From Pseudomonas fluorescens (GTDB taxonomy: Bacteria > Pseudomonadota > Gammaproteobacteria > Pseudomonadales > Pseudomonadaceae), in the NCBI RefSeq assembly GCF_902497775.2, contig NZ_OZ024668.1:62001-126000 (forward strand): a stretch of DNA of 64,000 nt. Reading direction: 5' to 3'. This document shows, in pieces, positions 52,323 through 62,100 of this stretch (position 1 is the stretch's first letter; the number at the start of each line of letters is the position of its first letter). The notes under the pieces are model-generated. The model saw nothing but the letters and a program-made list of their open reading frames with translations. It ran no database searches and was not told where the DNA came from. The position numbers and the translations under genes were made by a program.

Positions 52323-53717
52323 TTATCCCAGTTGTGCCAGGGCCTGGCGGAAGGCCGGTGGCAGGTTGTCACCGAAACGCACCCGGCCGTCGGCCTGGGT
52401 GAAGATGCCCATGCGCGCCAGCCAGCCCTCGAACTCCGGTGCAGGCTTCAGGCCCAGGGTCTGGCGGGCGTAGAGCGCATCGTGGAATGAAGTGGTCTGG
52501 TAGTTGAGCATGATGTCGTCGGAGCCGGGGATGCCCATGATGAAGTTGATCCCGGCCACACCCAGCAGGGTCAGGAGCATGTCCATGTCGTCCTGGTCGG
52601 CTTCGGCATGGTTGGTGTAGCAGATGTCGCAACCCATGGGCACGCCGAGCAGCTTGCCGCAGAAGTGGTCCTCAAGCCCGGCGCGGATGATCTGCTTGCC
52701 GTTGTAGAGGTATTCCGGGCCGATGAAGCCGACCACGGTGTTGACCAGAAACGGCTTGAAGTGGCGAGCCACGGCGTAGGCGCGGGTTTCGCAGGTCTGC
52801 TGGTCGACGCCATGGTGGGCGTTGGCCGACAGGGCGCTGCCCTGGCCGGTCTCGAAGTACATCAGGTTCTGCCCGAGGGTGCCGCGATTGAGGCTCAGGC
52901 CGGCGTCGTAACCCTCCTTGAGCACGTTGAGATTGATGCCGAAGCTGGCGTTGGCCGCCTCGGTGCCGGCAATCGACTGAAATACCAGGTCCAGCGGCAC
53001 GCCGCGGTTGATCGCTTCGATCGACGTGGTCACGTGAGTCAGCACGCAAGCCTGGGTGGGGATGTCGTAGCGCTGGATGATGGCGTCGAGCATCTCCAGC
53101 AGGGCGCAGATCGAGGCGATGCTGTCGGTAGCCGGGTTGATGCCGATCATCGCGTCGCCATTGCCGTACAGCAGGCCGTCGAGAATGCTCGCGGCAATGC
53201 CGGCCGGCTCGTCGGTGGGGTGGTTGGGTTGCAGGCGGGTCGACAGGCGCCCGCGCAGGCCCATGGTGCCGCGAAAACGGGTGACCACGCGGATTTTCTG
53301 CGCCACTAGCACCAGGTCCTGTACGCGCATGATCTTCGAAACGGCCGCGGCCATTTCCGGGGTCAGGCCCGGGGCCAGGGCGCGCAGGCTGTCTTCATCG
53401 GCCGCTTCGCTGAGCAGCCAGTCGCGCAAACCCCCCACGGTCAGGTGGCTGACGGCGGCAAAGGCGTTGGCATCGTGGGTGTCGATGATCAGTCGGGTGA
53501 CTTCATCGTCTTCGTACGGGATCAGCGCTTCGCTCAAGAAGTGCTTGAGCGGGATGTCGGCCAGGGCCATCTGCGCCGCTACCCGTTCGCCGTCATTGCT
53601 GGCGGCGACGCCAGCGAGGAAGTCACCCGAGCGCGCCGGGCTGGCCTTTGCCATGACTTCCTTGAGGCTGTCGAAACGGTAGGTCTGGTTGCCGGCCGTG
53701 TGAACAAAACTTGCCAT
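52323..53717 (-). CDS. eutB: Ethanolamine ammonia-lyase, large subunit
   Basis: A 464-residue catalytic subunit with the TIM-barrel hallmarks [22 protein letters not shown] and the glycine-rich substrate region [13 protein letters not shown] and [13 protein letters not shown]. It lies between the permease gene (51 nt away, with a hairpin) and eutC. It requires adenosylcobalamin, consistent with the B12 uptake genes elsewhere in this window. Confidence 0.96.
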   Translation of the reverse strand: MASFVHTAGNQTYRFDSLKEVMAKASPARSGDFLAGVAASNDGERVAAQMALADIPLKHFLSEALIPYEDDEVTRLIIDTHDANAFAAVSHLTVGGLRDWLLSEAADEDSLRALAPGLTPEMAAAVSKIMRVQDLVLVAQKIRVVTRFRGTMGLRGRLSTRLQPNHPTDEPAGIAASILDGLLYGNGDAMIGINPATDSIASICALLEMLDAIIQRYDIPTQACVLTHVTTSIEAINRGVPLDLVFQSIAGTEAANASFGINLNVLKEGYDAGLSLNRGTLGQNLMYFETGQGSALSANAHHGVDQQTCETRAYAVARHFKPFLVNTVVGFIGPEYLYNGKQIIRAGLEDHFCGKLLGVPMGCDICYTNHAEADQDDMDMLLTLLGVAGINFIMGIPGSDDIMLNYQTTSFHDALYARQTLGLKPAPEFEGWLARMGIFTQADGRVRFGDNLPPAFRQALAQLG

Positions 53718-53731
53718 ACAGAATCTCCAGA

Positions 53732-53756
53732 ACGCCGCAGGGCTGGCCTGCGGCGT
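53732..53756 (-). terminator. Hairpin between ethanolamine permease and eutB
   Basis: ACGCCGCAGG and CCTGCGGCGT form a perfect 10-bp stem with a 5-nt loop between two genes of one operon. With no T-tract, it may stabilise or attenuate rather than end the message. Confidence 0.55.
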
Positions 53757-53768
53757 AGGTGGCGTTGA

Positions 53769-55226
53769 TCAGTGCAGGGCCTCTTCGGCCTTCTGGATCG
53801 CGGCGAATTCTTCTTCCGGGGTCCCGGCGACCAGGTGGTGCCGGCTGTAGAAAGCAAAGTAGGCAATCAATACCGCATAAATCACTGCAGCGCCAATCAC
53901 TACCCGTGGGTCGACCAAAAAGCCCGCCACGACCGCGATGCAGGCCAGCACCAGGGCCACGCCTGAGGTGAAGATGCCGCCGGGGGTGCGATACGGCCGT
54001 TCCATTTTCGGCCGGCGGATGCGCAGGGTGATGTGCGCGGCCATCATCAGTACATAAGACAGCGTAGCGCCGAACACCGCGACCAGGATCAGCAGGTCGC
54101 CCTGGCCGGTCAGCGACAGGCCGAAACCGATAATGCCGGGGATCACCAGGGCCAGTACTGGCGCCTTGCTCTTGTTGGTCTCTGACAGCTTGCGTGGCAG
54201 GTAGCCGGCACGGGACAAGGCAAAGATCTGCCGCGAATAGGCGTAGATGATCGAGAAAAAGCTGGCGATCAGGCCGGCCAGGCCCACCAGGTTGACGAAG
54301 CCACCCATCCAGGTCGAACCGCCGTAGGCTTTCGACAGTGCTTCAACCAGCGGGTTGCCCGACGCTTTCAGTGCTTCGGCCCCGGCGCCGCCAGGGCCGA
54401 CCACCAGGATCAGCAGGGCGAAGGCCAGCAGCACCAGCATGGCGCCGATCAGGCCGCGGGGCAGGTCGCGTTTGGGGTTCTTGGTTTCTTCGGCAGCTAG
54501 CGGGACGCCTTCGACCGCGAGGAAGAACCAGATGGCGTAAGGGATCGCCGCCCACACCCCGACATAGCCAAACGGCAGGAAGCTGCTGGCGCCGACGGCG
54601 TCGGTCTGGGCGATGTCGAACAGGTTGTTGACGTCGAAGTGCGGCACCATCGCCACCAGGAACACACCCAGGGCAATGGCGGCCACGGCGGTGATGATGA
54701 ACATCAGCTTGAGTGCTTCACCGACGCCAAAGATGTGGATGCCGATGAATATGATGTAGAAGGCCAGGTAGATTATCCAGCCGCCGATGCCGAACAGCGA
54801 CTGGCAATAGGCGCCGATGAACACGGCAATGGCCGCCGGAGCAATCGCGTACTCGATGAGGATTGCCGTGCCGGTGAGAAACCCGCCCCAGGGCCCGAAC
54901 GCGCTACGGGCAAAGCCGTAGCCGCCACCGGCGGTAGGGATCATCGACGACAGCTCCGCCAGCGAGAAGCACATGCACAGGTACATGGTCGCCATCAGCA
55001 AGGTGGCGAGGAACATGCCGCCCCAGCCGCCCTGGGCCAGGCCGAAGTTCCAGCCGGCATAGTCGCCGGAAATCACGTAGGCGACGCCCAGGCCCACCAG
55101 CAATACCCAGCCGGCGGCGCCCTTTTTCAGTTCACGTTGTTGGAAGTAGTCGGAGCCGACCTTTTCGAAGTCGACAGAAGAGCCTGCCGGCGCGCTGCCG
55201 GTATGATCGCTTGGCATAGGGTTCAC
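53769..55226 (-). CDS. eat: Ethanolamine permease (APC superfamily)
   Basis: A 485-residue transporter with about twelve hydrophobic segments. The start of the transport core (YVISGDYAGWNFGLAQGGWGGM) and LAAEETKNPKRDLPRGLIGA are typical of ethanolamine permeases. It takes ethanolamine in by proton symport. ATG 55226 or the in-frame ATG at 55217 are both possible. It lies between the aldehyde dehydrogenase and eutB on the same strand. Confidence 0.94.
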   Translation of the reverse strand: MNPMPSDHTGSAPAGSSVDFEKVGSDYFQQRELKKGAAGWVLLVGLGVAYVISGDYAGWNFGLAQGGWGGMFLATLLMATMYLCMCFSLAELSSMIPTAGGGYGFARSAFGPWGGFLTGTAILIEYAIAPAAIAVFIGAYCQSLFGIGGWIIYLAFYIIFIGIHIFGVGEALKLMFIITAVAAIALGVFLVAMVPHFDVNNLFDIAQTDAVGASSFLPFGYVGVWAAIPYAIWFFLAVEGVPLAAEETKNPKRDLPRGLIGAMLVLLAFALLILVVGPGGAGAEALKASGNPLVEALSKAYGGSTWMGGFVNLVGLAGLIASFFSIIYAYSRQIFALSRAGYLPRKLSETNKSKAPVLALVIPGIIGFGLSLTGQGDLLILVAVFGATLSYVLMMAAHITLRIRRPKMERPYRTPGGIFTSGVALVLACIAVVAGFLVDPRVVIGAAVIYAVLIAYFAFYSRHHLVAGTPEEEFAAIQKAEEALH

Positions 55227-55328
55227 CTGTTCTTTTTATCAATACCGGCGGGTGCCGGTTTGTCTGGTGATGGTCTTGCAGGAAGCGAGCCAGAGCGGCC
55301 CCGGGGTCAGAGCCGCCCTGTTGCTCGT

Positions 55329-56849
55329 TTAGAAGAAGCCCAGCGGGTTGATGTCGTAGCTGACCAGCAGGTTTTTGGTCTGCTGGTAGTGATCGAGCAT
55401 CATCTTGTGGGTTTCACGGCCGACGCCGGACTTCTTGTAGCCCCCGAACGCGGCGTGGGCCGGGTACAGGTGGTAGCAGTTGGTCCAGACGCGACCGGCC
55501 TTGATACCGCGGCCCATGCGGTAGGCGCGGTTGATGTCGCGGGTCCAGACCCCAGCACCGAGGCCGAACTCGGTGTCGTTGGCAATCGCCAGGGCTTCGG
55601 CTTCGTCCTTGAAGGTGGTGATGCTCACCACCGGTCCGAAGATTTCTTCCTGGAATACGCGCATCTTGTTGGTGCCCTTGAGCAGGGTCGGCTGGATGTA
55701 GTAACCGGTCGACAGGCTGCCTTCGAGTTTTTCCACCTTGCCGCCGGTCAGCAGCTCGGCGCCTTCCTTCTCGGCGATTTCCAGGTACGAAAGGATCTTG
55801 TCGAACTGTTGCTCGGAGGCCTGGGCGCCGACCATGGTGTCGGTGTCCAGCGGGTCGCCGCGCTTGATCTGCTTGATCTTCTTCATCACCTCCTGCATGA
55901 ACGCCGGGTAGATCGACTCCTGCACCAGGGCGCGGGACGGGCAGGTGCACACTTCACCCTGGTTGAAGAACGCCAGCACCAGGCCTTCGGCGGCTTTTTC
56001 GATGAAGCTCTGCTCGGCCTGCATGATGTCTTCGAAGAAGATGTTCGGCGACTTGCCGCCCAGCTCGACGGTGGACGGAATGATGTTCTCGGCGGCGCAT
56101 TTCATGATGTGCGAGCCGACCGGGGTGGAACCGGTGAAGGCGATCTTGGCGATGCGCTTGCTGGTGGCCAGGGCCTCACCGGCTTCGCGGCCGTAGCCTT
56201 GCACCACGTTGAGCACGCCAGGGGGTAGCAGGTCGCCGATCACTTCCAGCAGCACGGTGATGCCCAGCGGGGTTTGCTCGGCGGGCTTGAGCACCACGCA
56301 GTTGCCGGCGGCCAGGGCCGGGGCGAGTTTCCAGGCGGCCATCAGGATCGGGAAGTTCCACGGGATGATCTGCCCGACCACGCCCAGCGGTTCATGGATG
56401 TGATAGGCCACGGTGTTGCCGTCGATCTCAGCGGCGCTGCCTTCCTGGGCGCGCAGGCAGCCGGCGAAGTAGCGGAAGTGGTCGGCTGCCAGCGGGATGT
56501 CGGCGTTGAGGGTTTCGCGGACGGCCTTGCCGTTGTCCCAGGTTTCGGTGATGGCCAGCAGTTCGAGGTTCTGTTCGATACGGTCGGCAATTTTCAGCAG
56601 GATCAGCGAGCGTGCCTGCACCGACGTCGTGCCCCAGGCATCAGCGGCGGCGTGGGCGGCATCCAGGGCTTTTTCGATGTCTTCGGCAGTCGAGCGCGGG
56701 AATTCGGCGATCAGTTGGCCGTTCACCGGCGAGGTGTTTTCGAAGTACTGGCCTTTGACTGGAGCGACGAACTCGCCACCGATGTAGTTCCCGTAACGGC
56801 TCTTGAAGGAAACCTTGGCGCCTTCGGTACCGGGATGTGCGTAACGCAT
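55329..56849 (-). CDS. Aldehyde dehydrogenase (acetaldehyde/ethanol-amine pathway)
   Basis: A 506-residue NAD-dependent ALDH that would oxidise the acetaldehyde made by EutBC to acetate. The catalytic Glu is in VELGGKSPN, the Cys in [13 protein letters not shown], and the cofactor motif is FTGSTPVGS. It is first in the operon, with a sigma-54-like promoter upstream, and is divergent from the activator gene. It resembles ExaC/AldA-type enzymes. Confidence 0.93.
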   Translation of the reverse strand: MRYAHPGTEGAKVSFKSRYGNYIGGEFVAPVKGQYFENTSPVNGQLIAEFPRSTAEDIEKALDAAHAAADAWGTTSVQARSLILLKIADRIEQNLELLAITETWDNGKAVRETLNADIPLAADHFRYFAGCLRAQEGSAAEIDGNTVAYHIHEPLGVVGQIIPWNFPILMAAWKLAPALAAGNCVVLKPAEQTPLGITVLLEVIGDLLPPGVLNVVQGYGREAGEALATSKRIAKIAFTGSTPVGSHIMKCAAENIIPSTVELGGKSPNIFFEDIMQAEQSFIEKAAEGLVLAFFNQGEVCTCPSRALVQESIYPAFMQEVMKKIKQIKRGDPLDTDTMVGAQASEQQFDKILSYLEIAEKEGAELLTGGKVEKLEGSLSTGYYIQPTLLKGTNKMRVFQEEIFGPVVSITTFKDEAEALAIANDTEFGLGAGVWTRDINRAYRMGRGIKAGRVWTNCYHLYPAHAAFGGYKKSGVGRETHKMMLDHYQQTKNLLVSYDINPLGFF

Positions 56850-56897
56850 GGTGTGTCTCCTGGCTATTGTGCTTGTTGGGGAGGATGTAAAGCATAG

Positions 56898-56913
56898 AGC
56901 AAGGGTTGGGCCA
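56898..56913 (-). promoter_or_regulatory. Candidate sigma-54 promoter of the ethanolamine operon
   Basis: On the minus strand TGGCCC-AACCC-TTGCT matches TGGCAC-N5-TTGCW with one mismatch. GG and GC at -24/-12 are intact. It lies about 49 nt upstream of the aldehyde dehydrogenase start and fits the adjacent sigma-54 activator. Confidence 0.7.
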
Positions 56914-57001
56914 GTGTGGGCGGGCCCAGTTAAATCAAGGGCTTGCCAGGGTTTGGCGGGGGCTCAGGAGAGGGGCTGTAGCGGCTCCGGTACAGCCTGG
57001 G

Positions 57002-57026
57002 TGACACTTTGTACCGTTGTTGACAC
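57002..57026. promoter_or_regulatory. Possible upstream activator sites
   Basis: TGACAC occurs at 57002-57007 and 57021-57026, 19 nt apart, in the divergent intergenic region about 90-115 nt upstream of the -24 box of the operon. The second sits in the TTGTTGACACAA near-palindrome. They could bind the Fis-family activator; no consensus for it is known to me. Confidence 0.35.
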
Positions 57027-57115
57027 AAGGCGTGACCCGGCGGTCAAGCCAGCATTGCATTGCGCCGACGGGTGGAGGATGCTGGGCCTATCTCGTCTGC
57101 GGAGAACAATAAAAA

Positions 57116-59035
57116 GTGCAGAGCAATCACCTCAGCCGGCACGCCCGGCAAGTACTCACCGTGACTCAGGGCAAGGCCCTGGTACAGGGCCCTGGCAGCG
57201 ATCCATCGATCGCCCGTTCCTGGCTGCGTTGCCTTGAGGACTATCACCTGGACCCGGCCCAGAGCATGGCCCCGACCGTGCTCGAACACGGCCGGGTGCT
57301 GGAAAGCCGTGAGCGCTTGCAGCAGGTGTTGCAGATCGCCGGCAACGAGATGAACAGCCTGCACCAGCAGCTTTCCGGCGCCGGTCATGCGGTATTGCTC
57401 ACCGACGCTCGCGGGGTGATCCTCAATTGCGTCACCGCGCCTACCGAGCGGCGCATCTTCGAGCGTGCCGGGCTGTGGCTGGGTGCCGACTGGAGCGAGG
57501 CGCGCGAAGGCACCAACGGCATCGGTACCTGCCTGGTCGAACGTCAGGCAGTCACTATTCATCAGGATGAACACTTTCGTGGCCGGCATACCGGGCTGAC
57601 CTGCTCGGCCAGCCCGGTGTTCGATCCACACGGTGAACTGCTGGCGGTGCTCGATGTGTCGTCTGCTCGCGCTGATGTCTCGCGCCAGAGCCAGTTCCAC
57701 ACCATGGCGCTGGTCAACCTCTCGGCGAAGATGATCGAGAGCTGTTATTTCCTGCGTTATTTCGAGAACCAGTACCTGCTGCGTTTCCACCTGCAGGCCG
57801 AATCGGTCGGGCTGTTCAGTGAGGGCTTGTTGGCCTTTGATGGCGACGGGCGGGTCTGCGCGGTCAACCAGAGTGCCTTGAACCTGCTGGGCACCATCCG
57901 TGGCGGCGTGCTCGGCAAGCCTGTGGACATGTTTTTCGATTGCGCCCAAAGCGAGCTGTTCGGCCGCGCCACGGCCCAGGCCAGCGCCACCTGGCCGCTG
58001 CGTACCCGCGATGGACGCTTGTTGTTCGCCAGTTTGCGTGGTCAGGTGCGTTCGGTGCCAGCGGTGGCGCCTGTTATTGCTCCGGTCAAAATCGCGCAGC
58101 CCGGGGGTATCTGTCTGGTCGATCCGGCCCTGCAGAACGATTTTCGCCGCGCCGTACGCGTATTCGAGCGTGATGTGCCGTTGCTGCTCAGGGGCGAGAC
58201 TGGCTGCGGCAAGGAGGCCTTCGCCAAAGCCGTGCACCAGGCCAGTCAGCGCAACGGCAAAGCGTTTGTCGCCCTCAACTGTGCATCGATCCCCGAGAGC
58301 CTGATCGAGAGCGAGTTGTTTGGTTATCGCGGCGGCAGCTTTACCGGCGCGCGAAAGGAAGGCATGCGTGGCAAGTTGCAGCAGGCCGATGGCGGCACGC
58401 TGTTGCTCGACGAAATCGGCGACATGCCGCTGGCCCTGCAGACCCGTTTGCTCCGCGTGCTGGAAGACCGCATGGTTGTGCCCATCGGTGGCGAGCCGCA
58501 GGCGGTCAACGTCCGCATTATCAGCGCCAGCCACCGCAACCTGCTGGAGCGGGTCGAGGATGGCAGCTTCCGCGAAGACCTTTATTACCGCCTCAATGGC
58601 CTTGAGATCGACCTGCCGGCCTTGCGCGAGCGCAGCGACAAATCCCAGTTGCTCGATTTCATCCTGGCTGAAGAGGCCGGCGAGCAAGCGGTGAGCCTGG
58701 AGCCTGCGGCGCGCCGGGCGTTGCTCGACTTTGCCTGGCCAGGCAACGTGCGCCAGTTGCGCAACGTGATGCGCACCCTGGTGGCCCTGTGCGAAGACGG
58801 GCGCATCGAGTTTGCCGACTTGCCGGCGGTGGTGCGCCAGGCACCGCTACTTGGCAAAAACAATCCGCCTGTGGATAACCCCGCGCCGCCGCTGGACAGC
58901 GCCGAGCGCAACGCCTTGCTGACGGTACTCGAGCAACACCGCTGGCACATGACCCATGTCGCGGCGCAGTTGGGGGTCAGCCGCAATACCTTGTATCGAA
59001 AACTTCGCAAACACGGCATCGCCCGGGACGCCTGA
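57116..59035 (+). CDS. Sigma-54-dependent activator (AcoR/EatR type)
   Basis: A 639-residue Fis-family regulator. N-terminal GAF-like sensory part (residues about 70-200; GTNGIGTCLVERQAV), a PAS-like middle, an AAA+ domain with Walker A GETGCGKE and the sigma-54 loop in the GSFTGA form (variant of GAFTGA), Walker B LLLDEIGDMP, and a Fis HTH at the end (AAQLGVSRNTLYRKLRKH). It is divergent from the aldehyde dehydrogenase operon and likely senses ethanolamine or acetaldehyde. GTG 57116 is the likely start. Confidence 0.92.
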   Translation: MQSNHLSRHARQVLTVTQGKALVQGPGSDPSIARSWLRCLEDYHLDPAQSMAPTVLEHGRVLESRERLQQVLQIAGNEMNSLHQQLSGAGHAVLLTDARGVILNCVTAPTERRIFERAGLWLGADWSEAREGTNGIGTCLVERQAVTIHQDEHFRGRHTGLTCSASPVFDPHGELLAVLDVSSARADVSRQSQFHTMALVNLSAKMIESCYFLRYFENQYLLRFHLQAESVGLFSEGLLAFDGDGRVCAVNQSALNLLGTIRGGVLGKPVDMFFDCAQSELFGRATAQASATWPLRTRDGRLLFASLRGQVRSVPAVAPVIAPVKIAQPGGICLVDPALQNDFRRAVRVFERDVPLLLRGETGCGKEAFAKAVHQASQRNGKAFVALNCASIPESLIESELFGYRGGSFTGARKEGMRGKLQQADGGTLLLDEIGDMPLALQTRLLRVLEDRMVVPIGGEPQAVNVRIISASHRNLLERVEDGSFREDLYYRLNGLEIDLPALRERSDKSQLLDFILAEEAGEQAVSLEPAARRALLDFAWPGNVRQLRNVMRTLVALCEDGRIEFADLPAVVRQAPLLGKNNPPVDNPAPPLDSAERNALLTVLEQHRWHMTHVAAQLGVSRNTLYRKLRKHGIARDA

Positions 59036-59101
59036 GCGAAACACAGGATGCGATTTTTCGCGCCCTAGGCTACCCTGCCTCGACGTTTTGCGAGGTCGAT
59101 C

Positions 59102-60451
59102 ATGCACATTCATATTCTCGGTATTTGCGGCACTTTCATGGGTTCGCTGGCGGTGCTGGCCAAAGAGCTTGGCCATCGCGTCACTGGCTCCGATGCCAAC
59201 GTCTACCCACCGATGAGCACCCAGCTCGAGGCCCAGGGCATCGAGCTGACCCAGGGCTATGACGCCGCCCAGCTGGAACCGGCACCCGACCTGGTGGTGA
59301 TCGGCAACGCCCTGTCGCGGGGCAACCCGGCAGTGGAGTACTTACTGAACAAGGGCCTGCCCTATGTGTCGGGCCCGCAGTGGCTGGCCGACCATGTGCT
59401 GCAGGGCCGCTGGGTGCTGGCGGTTGCCGGTACCCATGGCAAGACCACCACCAGCAGCATGCTCGCCTGGGTGCTGGAGCACGGGGGCATGAGCCCGGGC
59501 TTTTTGATCGGCGGCGTGCCGCAGAATTTTTCGGTGTCGGCACGTCTGGGCGGCACGCCGTTCTTCGTGGTCGAGGCCGACGAATACGACAGCGCCTTCT
59601 TCGACAAGCGCTCGAAGTTCGTTCATTACCGCCCTCGCACCGCGATCCTCAATAACCTTGAGTTCGATCATGCGGATATCTTCCCAGACCTGGCCGCGAT
59701 CGAGCGGCAGTTCCATCACTTGGTGCGGACCATTCCAAGCGAAGGCCTGGTGATTCATCCAACCACCGAGCCAGCGCTGGAGCGGGTGATCAAGATGGGT
59801 TGCTGGACGCCGGTGCAAACCACTGGTGAAGGCGGGCAGTGGCAGGTCAAGCTGCTCAGCGCCGATGGTTCGCGTTTCGAAGTCAGCTTCGAAGGCGAAA
59901 CCCAGGGCGTGGTCGAGTGGGAGCTGACCGGTCAGCACAACGTCGCCAACGCCTTGGCCACCCTGGCAGCCGCGCGCCATGTCGGCGTGGTGCCGGCCAT
60001 GGGCATCGCGGCACTGAGCGCGTTCAAGAGCGTCAAACGCCGGATGGAAAAGGTCGCTGAAGTACAGGGCGTGACCATCTATGACGATTTCGCTCACCAC
60101 CCGACTGCCATCGCCACCACCCTCGACGGCCTGCGCAAGCGTATTGGCGATGCGCCGCTGATCGCCGTGATCGAGCCGCGCTCCAACTCGATGAAACTCG
60201 GTGCCCACCGCGATGGCCTGCCCGAGAGCGTCAACGATGCCGACCAGGTGATCTGGTACGCCCCGCCGAACCTGGGCTGGGACCTGGCCGCCACGGCGGC
60301 CGAGTGCAAGGTACCTGCTGTGGTCGCAGACAGCCTTGAAGCGATCATCGAACGGGTCAAGAGCCAGGCCAAGCCCGGCACCCAGGTGGTGATCATGAGC
60401 AACGGCGGCTTTGGCGGGCTGCACGGCAAGCTGGCCGAGGCGCTGAAATGA
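59102..60451 (+). CDS. mpl: UDP-N-acetylmuramate:tripeptide ligase
   Basis: A 449-residue Mur ligase-family recycling enzyme that joins L-Ala-D-Glu-mDAP to UDP-MurNAc. The ATP loop [13 protein letters not shown], the MurC-like [18 protein letters not shown] and the C-terminal [16 protein letters not shown] are typical of Mpl. It overlaps ubiX by 4 nt (ATGA). Peptidoglycan recycling is cytoplasmic. Confidence 0.96.
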   Translation: MHIHILGICGTFMGSLAVLAKELGHRVTGSDANVYPPMSTQLEAQGIELTQGYDAAQLEPAPDLVVIGNALSRGNPAVEYLLNKGLPYVSGPQWLADHVLQGRWVLAVAGTHGKTTTSSMLAWVLEHGGMSPGFLIGGVPQNFSVSARLGGTPFFVVEADEYDSAFFDKRSKFVHYRPRTAILNNLEFDHADIFPDLAAIERQFHHLVRTIPSEGLVIHPTTEPALERVIKMGCWTPVQTTGEGGQWQVKLLSADGSRFEVSFEGETQGVVEWELTGQHNVANALATLAAARHVGVVPAMGIAALSAFKSVKRRMEKVAEVQGVTIYDDFAHHPTAIATTLDGLRKRIGDAPLIAVIEPRSNSMKLGAHRDGLPESVNDADQVIWYAPPNLGWDLAATAAECKVPAVVADSLEAIIERVKSQAKPGTQVVIMSNGGFGGLHGKLAEALK

Positions 60452-61077
60452 GCGGGCCGCAACGCATTACCCTGGCCATGACCGGGGCTTCGGGGGCGCA
60501 GTACGGGCTGCGCCTGCTCGATTGCCTGGTGCGCGAAGACCGCGAGGTGCATTTTCTGATCTCCAAGGCCGCGCAACTGGTAATGGCCACCGAGACTGAT
60601 GTGTTGCTGCCGGCCAAACCGCAAGCCATGCAAGCCTTCCTCACTGAGTACACCGGCGCTGCGGCCGGGCAGATTCGTGTGTATGGCAAAGAAGACTGGA
60701 TGTCGCCAGTGGCCTCGGGATCGGGCGCGCCGGCGGCGATGGTGGTGGTGCCGTGCTCTACCGGCACCTTGTCGGCGATCGCCACCGGCGCCTGCAACAA
60801 CCTGATCGAGCGGGCTGCGGACGTTACCTTGAAGGAGCGTCGGCAGTTGATCCTGGTACCGCGCGAAGCGCCGTTCTCGACCATTCACCTGGAAAACATG
60901 CTCAAGCTGTCGAACATGGGTGCGGTGATCCTGCCGGCGGCGCCGGGGTTCTATCATCAGCCGCAGACCATCGATGACCTGATCGACTTCGTCGTCGCAC
61001 GGATTCTCAACCTGCTGGATATCCCCCAGGACATGCTGCCGCGTTGGGGCGAGCATCATTTCGGCGCCGATGAATGA
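60448..61077 (+). CDS. ubiX: Flavin prenyltransferase UbiX
   Basis: A 209-residue UbiX that makes prenylated FMN for UbiD decarboxylases. [17 protein letters not shown] gives the FMN loop, [23 protein letters not shown] the substrate region, and [19 protein letters not shown] the C-terminal active part. It overlaps mpl and the lipoprotein genes (4 nt each), so it is fully coupled. Confidence 0.95.
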   Translation: MSGPQRITLAMTGASGAQYGLRLLDCLVREDREVHFLISKAAQLVMATETDVLLPAKPQAMQAFLTEYTGAAAGQIRVYGKEDWMSPVASGSGAPAAMVVVPCSTGTLSAIATGACNNLIERAADVTLKERRQLILVPREAPFSTIHLENMLKLSNMGAVILPAAPGFYHQPQTIDDLIDFVVARILNLLDIPQDMLPRWGEHHFGADE

Positions 61078-61361
61078 AGCGACTGCTTGGCGTGATGGTG
61101 CTGTGCTTGATCGCTAGCGGTTGTGCCAGTGTACGTACCCTGGATGCGGCCAAGCCGGGGGCGCCGGTGGTTTACGCAGGTACGCGCCTTGATTTGTATG
61201 CCATGCAGGGTGGCTGTTGCGCCATGGATCGCTTTGGGGCGCAGGCACCGAAGTATCCTGGCTGGGACCTGCCGGGCAGTGCCTTGCTCGATACCTTGTT
61301 GCTACCGTTGTCGGTGTTGACCGCGTTGGGGGTTGGGTTTCAGGCGACTGGCGGGTTGTAG
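61074..61361 (+). CDS. YceK/YidQ-family lipoprotein
   Basis: A 95-residue lipoprotein with lipobox IASGC near residue 14-18 and the short YceK pattern ([38 protein letters not shown]) of the family. It is the last gene of the mpl-ubiX unit, overlapping the ubiX stop. Its role is unknown; a REP pair follows 11 nt after the stop. Confidence 0.85.
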   Translation: MKRLLGVMVLCLIASGCASVRTLDAAKPGAPVVYAGTRLDLYAMQGGCCAMDRFGAQAPKYPGWDLPGSALLDTLLLPLSVLTALGVGFQATGGL

Positions 61362-61372
61362 CGACTGGACCC

Positions 61373-61430
61373 ATCGCGGGGCAAGCCCGCTCCCACGCAG
61401 TGGACTGTGGGAGCGGGCTTGCCCCGCGAT
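61373..61430. repeat. REP inverted pair 6
   Basis: REP pair: ATCGCGGGGCAAGCCCGCTC and its reverse complement with CCCAC/GTGGG ends and a loop of about 9 nt. It lies between the convergent lipoprotein and NAD(P)-binding genes, again a natural transcript end. Confidence 0.92.
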
Positions 61431-61432
61431 TG

Positions 61433-62074
61433 TTATCTGCCCAACCTGCGCAGTTCATCCGACTCGACGATCCGAATCCCGTCCTGCTCTTCCAGCGCCA
61501 GACGCCACAGCGCCCGCGCCAGCTGGCACGCCTCGATCCCCCGATACTTGCCCGGAATCAACTTCGACAGCGGCCCGGCCAGCCTCTCCGACAGCCGCGG
61601 TTCGACGCGATCGCCCAGCAGTAACGACGGCCGGGCAATGGTCAATTGCGGCCAGTCCTGGGCCTTCAATGCAGCCTCCATTTCACCTTTGACCCGGTTG
61701 TAGAAGATCGGCGATCTGCGGTCGGCGCCCAGGGCGCTGACCACCAGCAGATGCCGTGCGCCCATTTCCCGGGCGCGTTTGCCGAAGGCGACGACCATGT
61801 CCAGGTCGACGGCGCGAAAGGCCGGCTCCGATCCGGCCTGCTTGATGGTGGTGCCCAGGCAGCAGAAGGCGATATCGACACGACCCGCCAGTTGCGGGAG
61901 GAATACCGCCGGGTCACCCACCGGGTTTTCCAGGTGCGGGTGTTCGGCCAGAGGGCGACGGGTTGGGGCCAATACGCGGCTGACGGTAGGCTCGTTGAGC
62001 AGCCGATCAAGTAAATGTTCACCGGTAAGACCGGTGGCTCCGGCAAGCAGGATGTGCTGAGGCGTCAAGTACAT
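61433..62074 (-). CDS. NAD(P)-binding oxidoreductase, HTATIP2/YtfG-like
   Basis: A 213-residue atypical SDR with glycine-rich loop [27 protein letters not shown], and the [24 protein letters not shown] region with a Tyr-x3-Lys-like pair (YNRVK). This matches the HTATIP2 group of NAD(P)H-binding proteins. The substrate is unknown. It lies next to the MORN lipoprotein, on the same strand, 26 nt away. Confidence 0.83.
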   Translation of the reverse strand: MYLTPQHILLAGATGLTGEHLLDRLLNEPTVSRVLAPTRRPLAEHPHLENPVGDPAVFLPQLAGRVDIAFCCLGTTIKQAGSEPAFRAVDLDMVVAFGKRAREMGARHLLVVSALGADRRSPIFYNRVKGEMEAALKAQDWPQLTIARPSLLLGDRVEPRLSERLAGPLSKLIPGKYRGIEACQLARALWRLALEEQDGIRIVESDELRRLGR

Positions 62075-62100
62075 GATGTCTCTCCCTTGATACAGTCAGC

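Noticed and set aside
9203..61430. CRISPR-like repeats
   Set aside because: The repeated element is a scattered REP palindrome, not clustered with unique spacers, and no cas genes are present.
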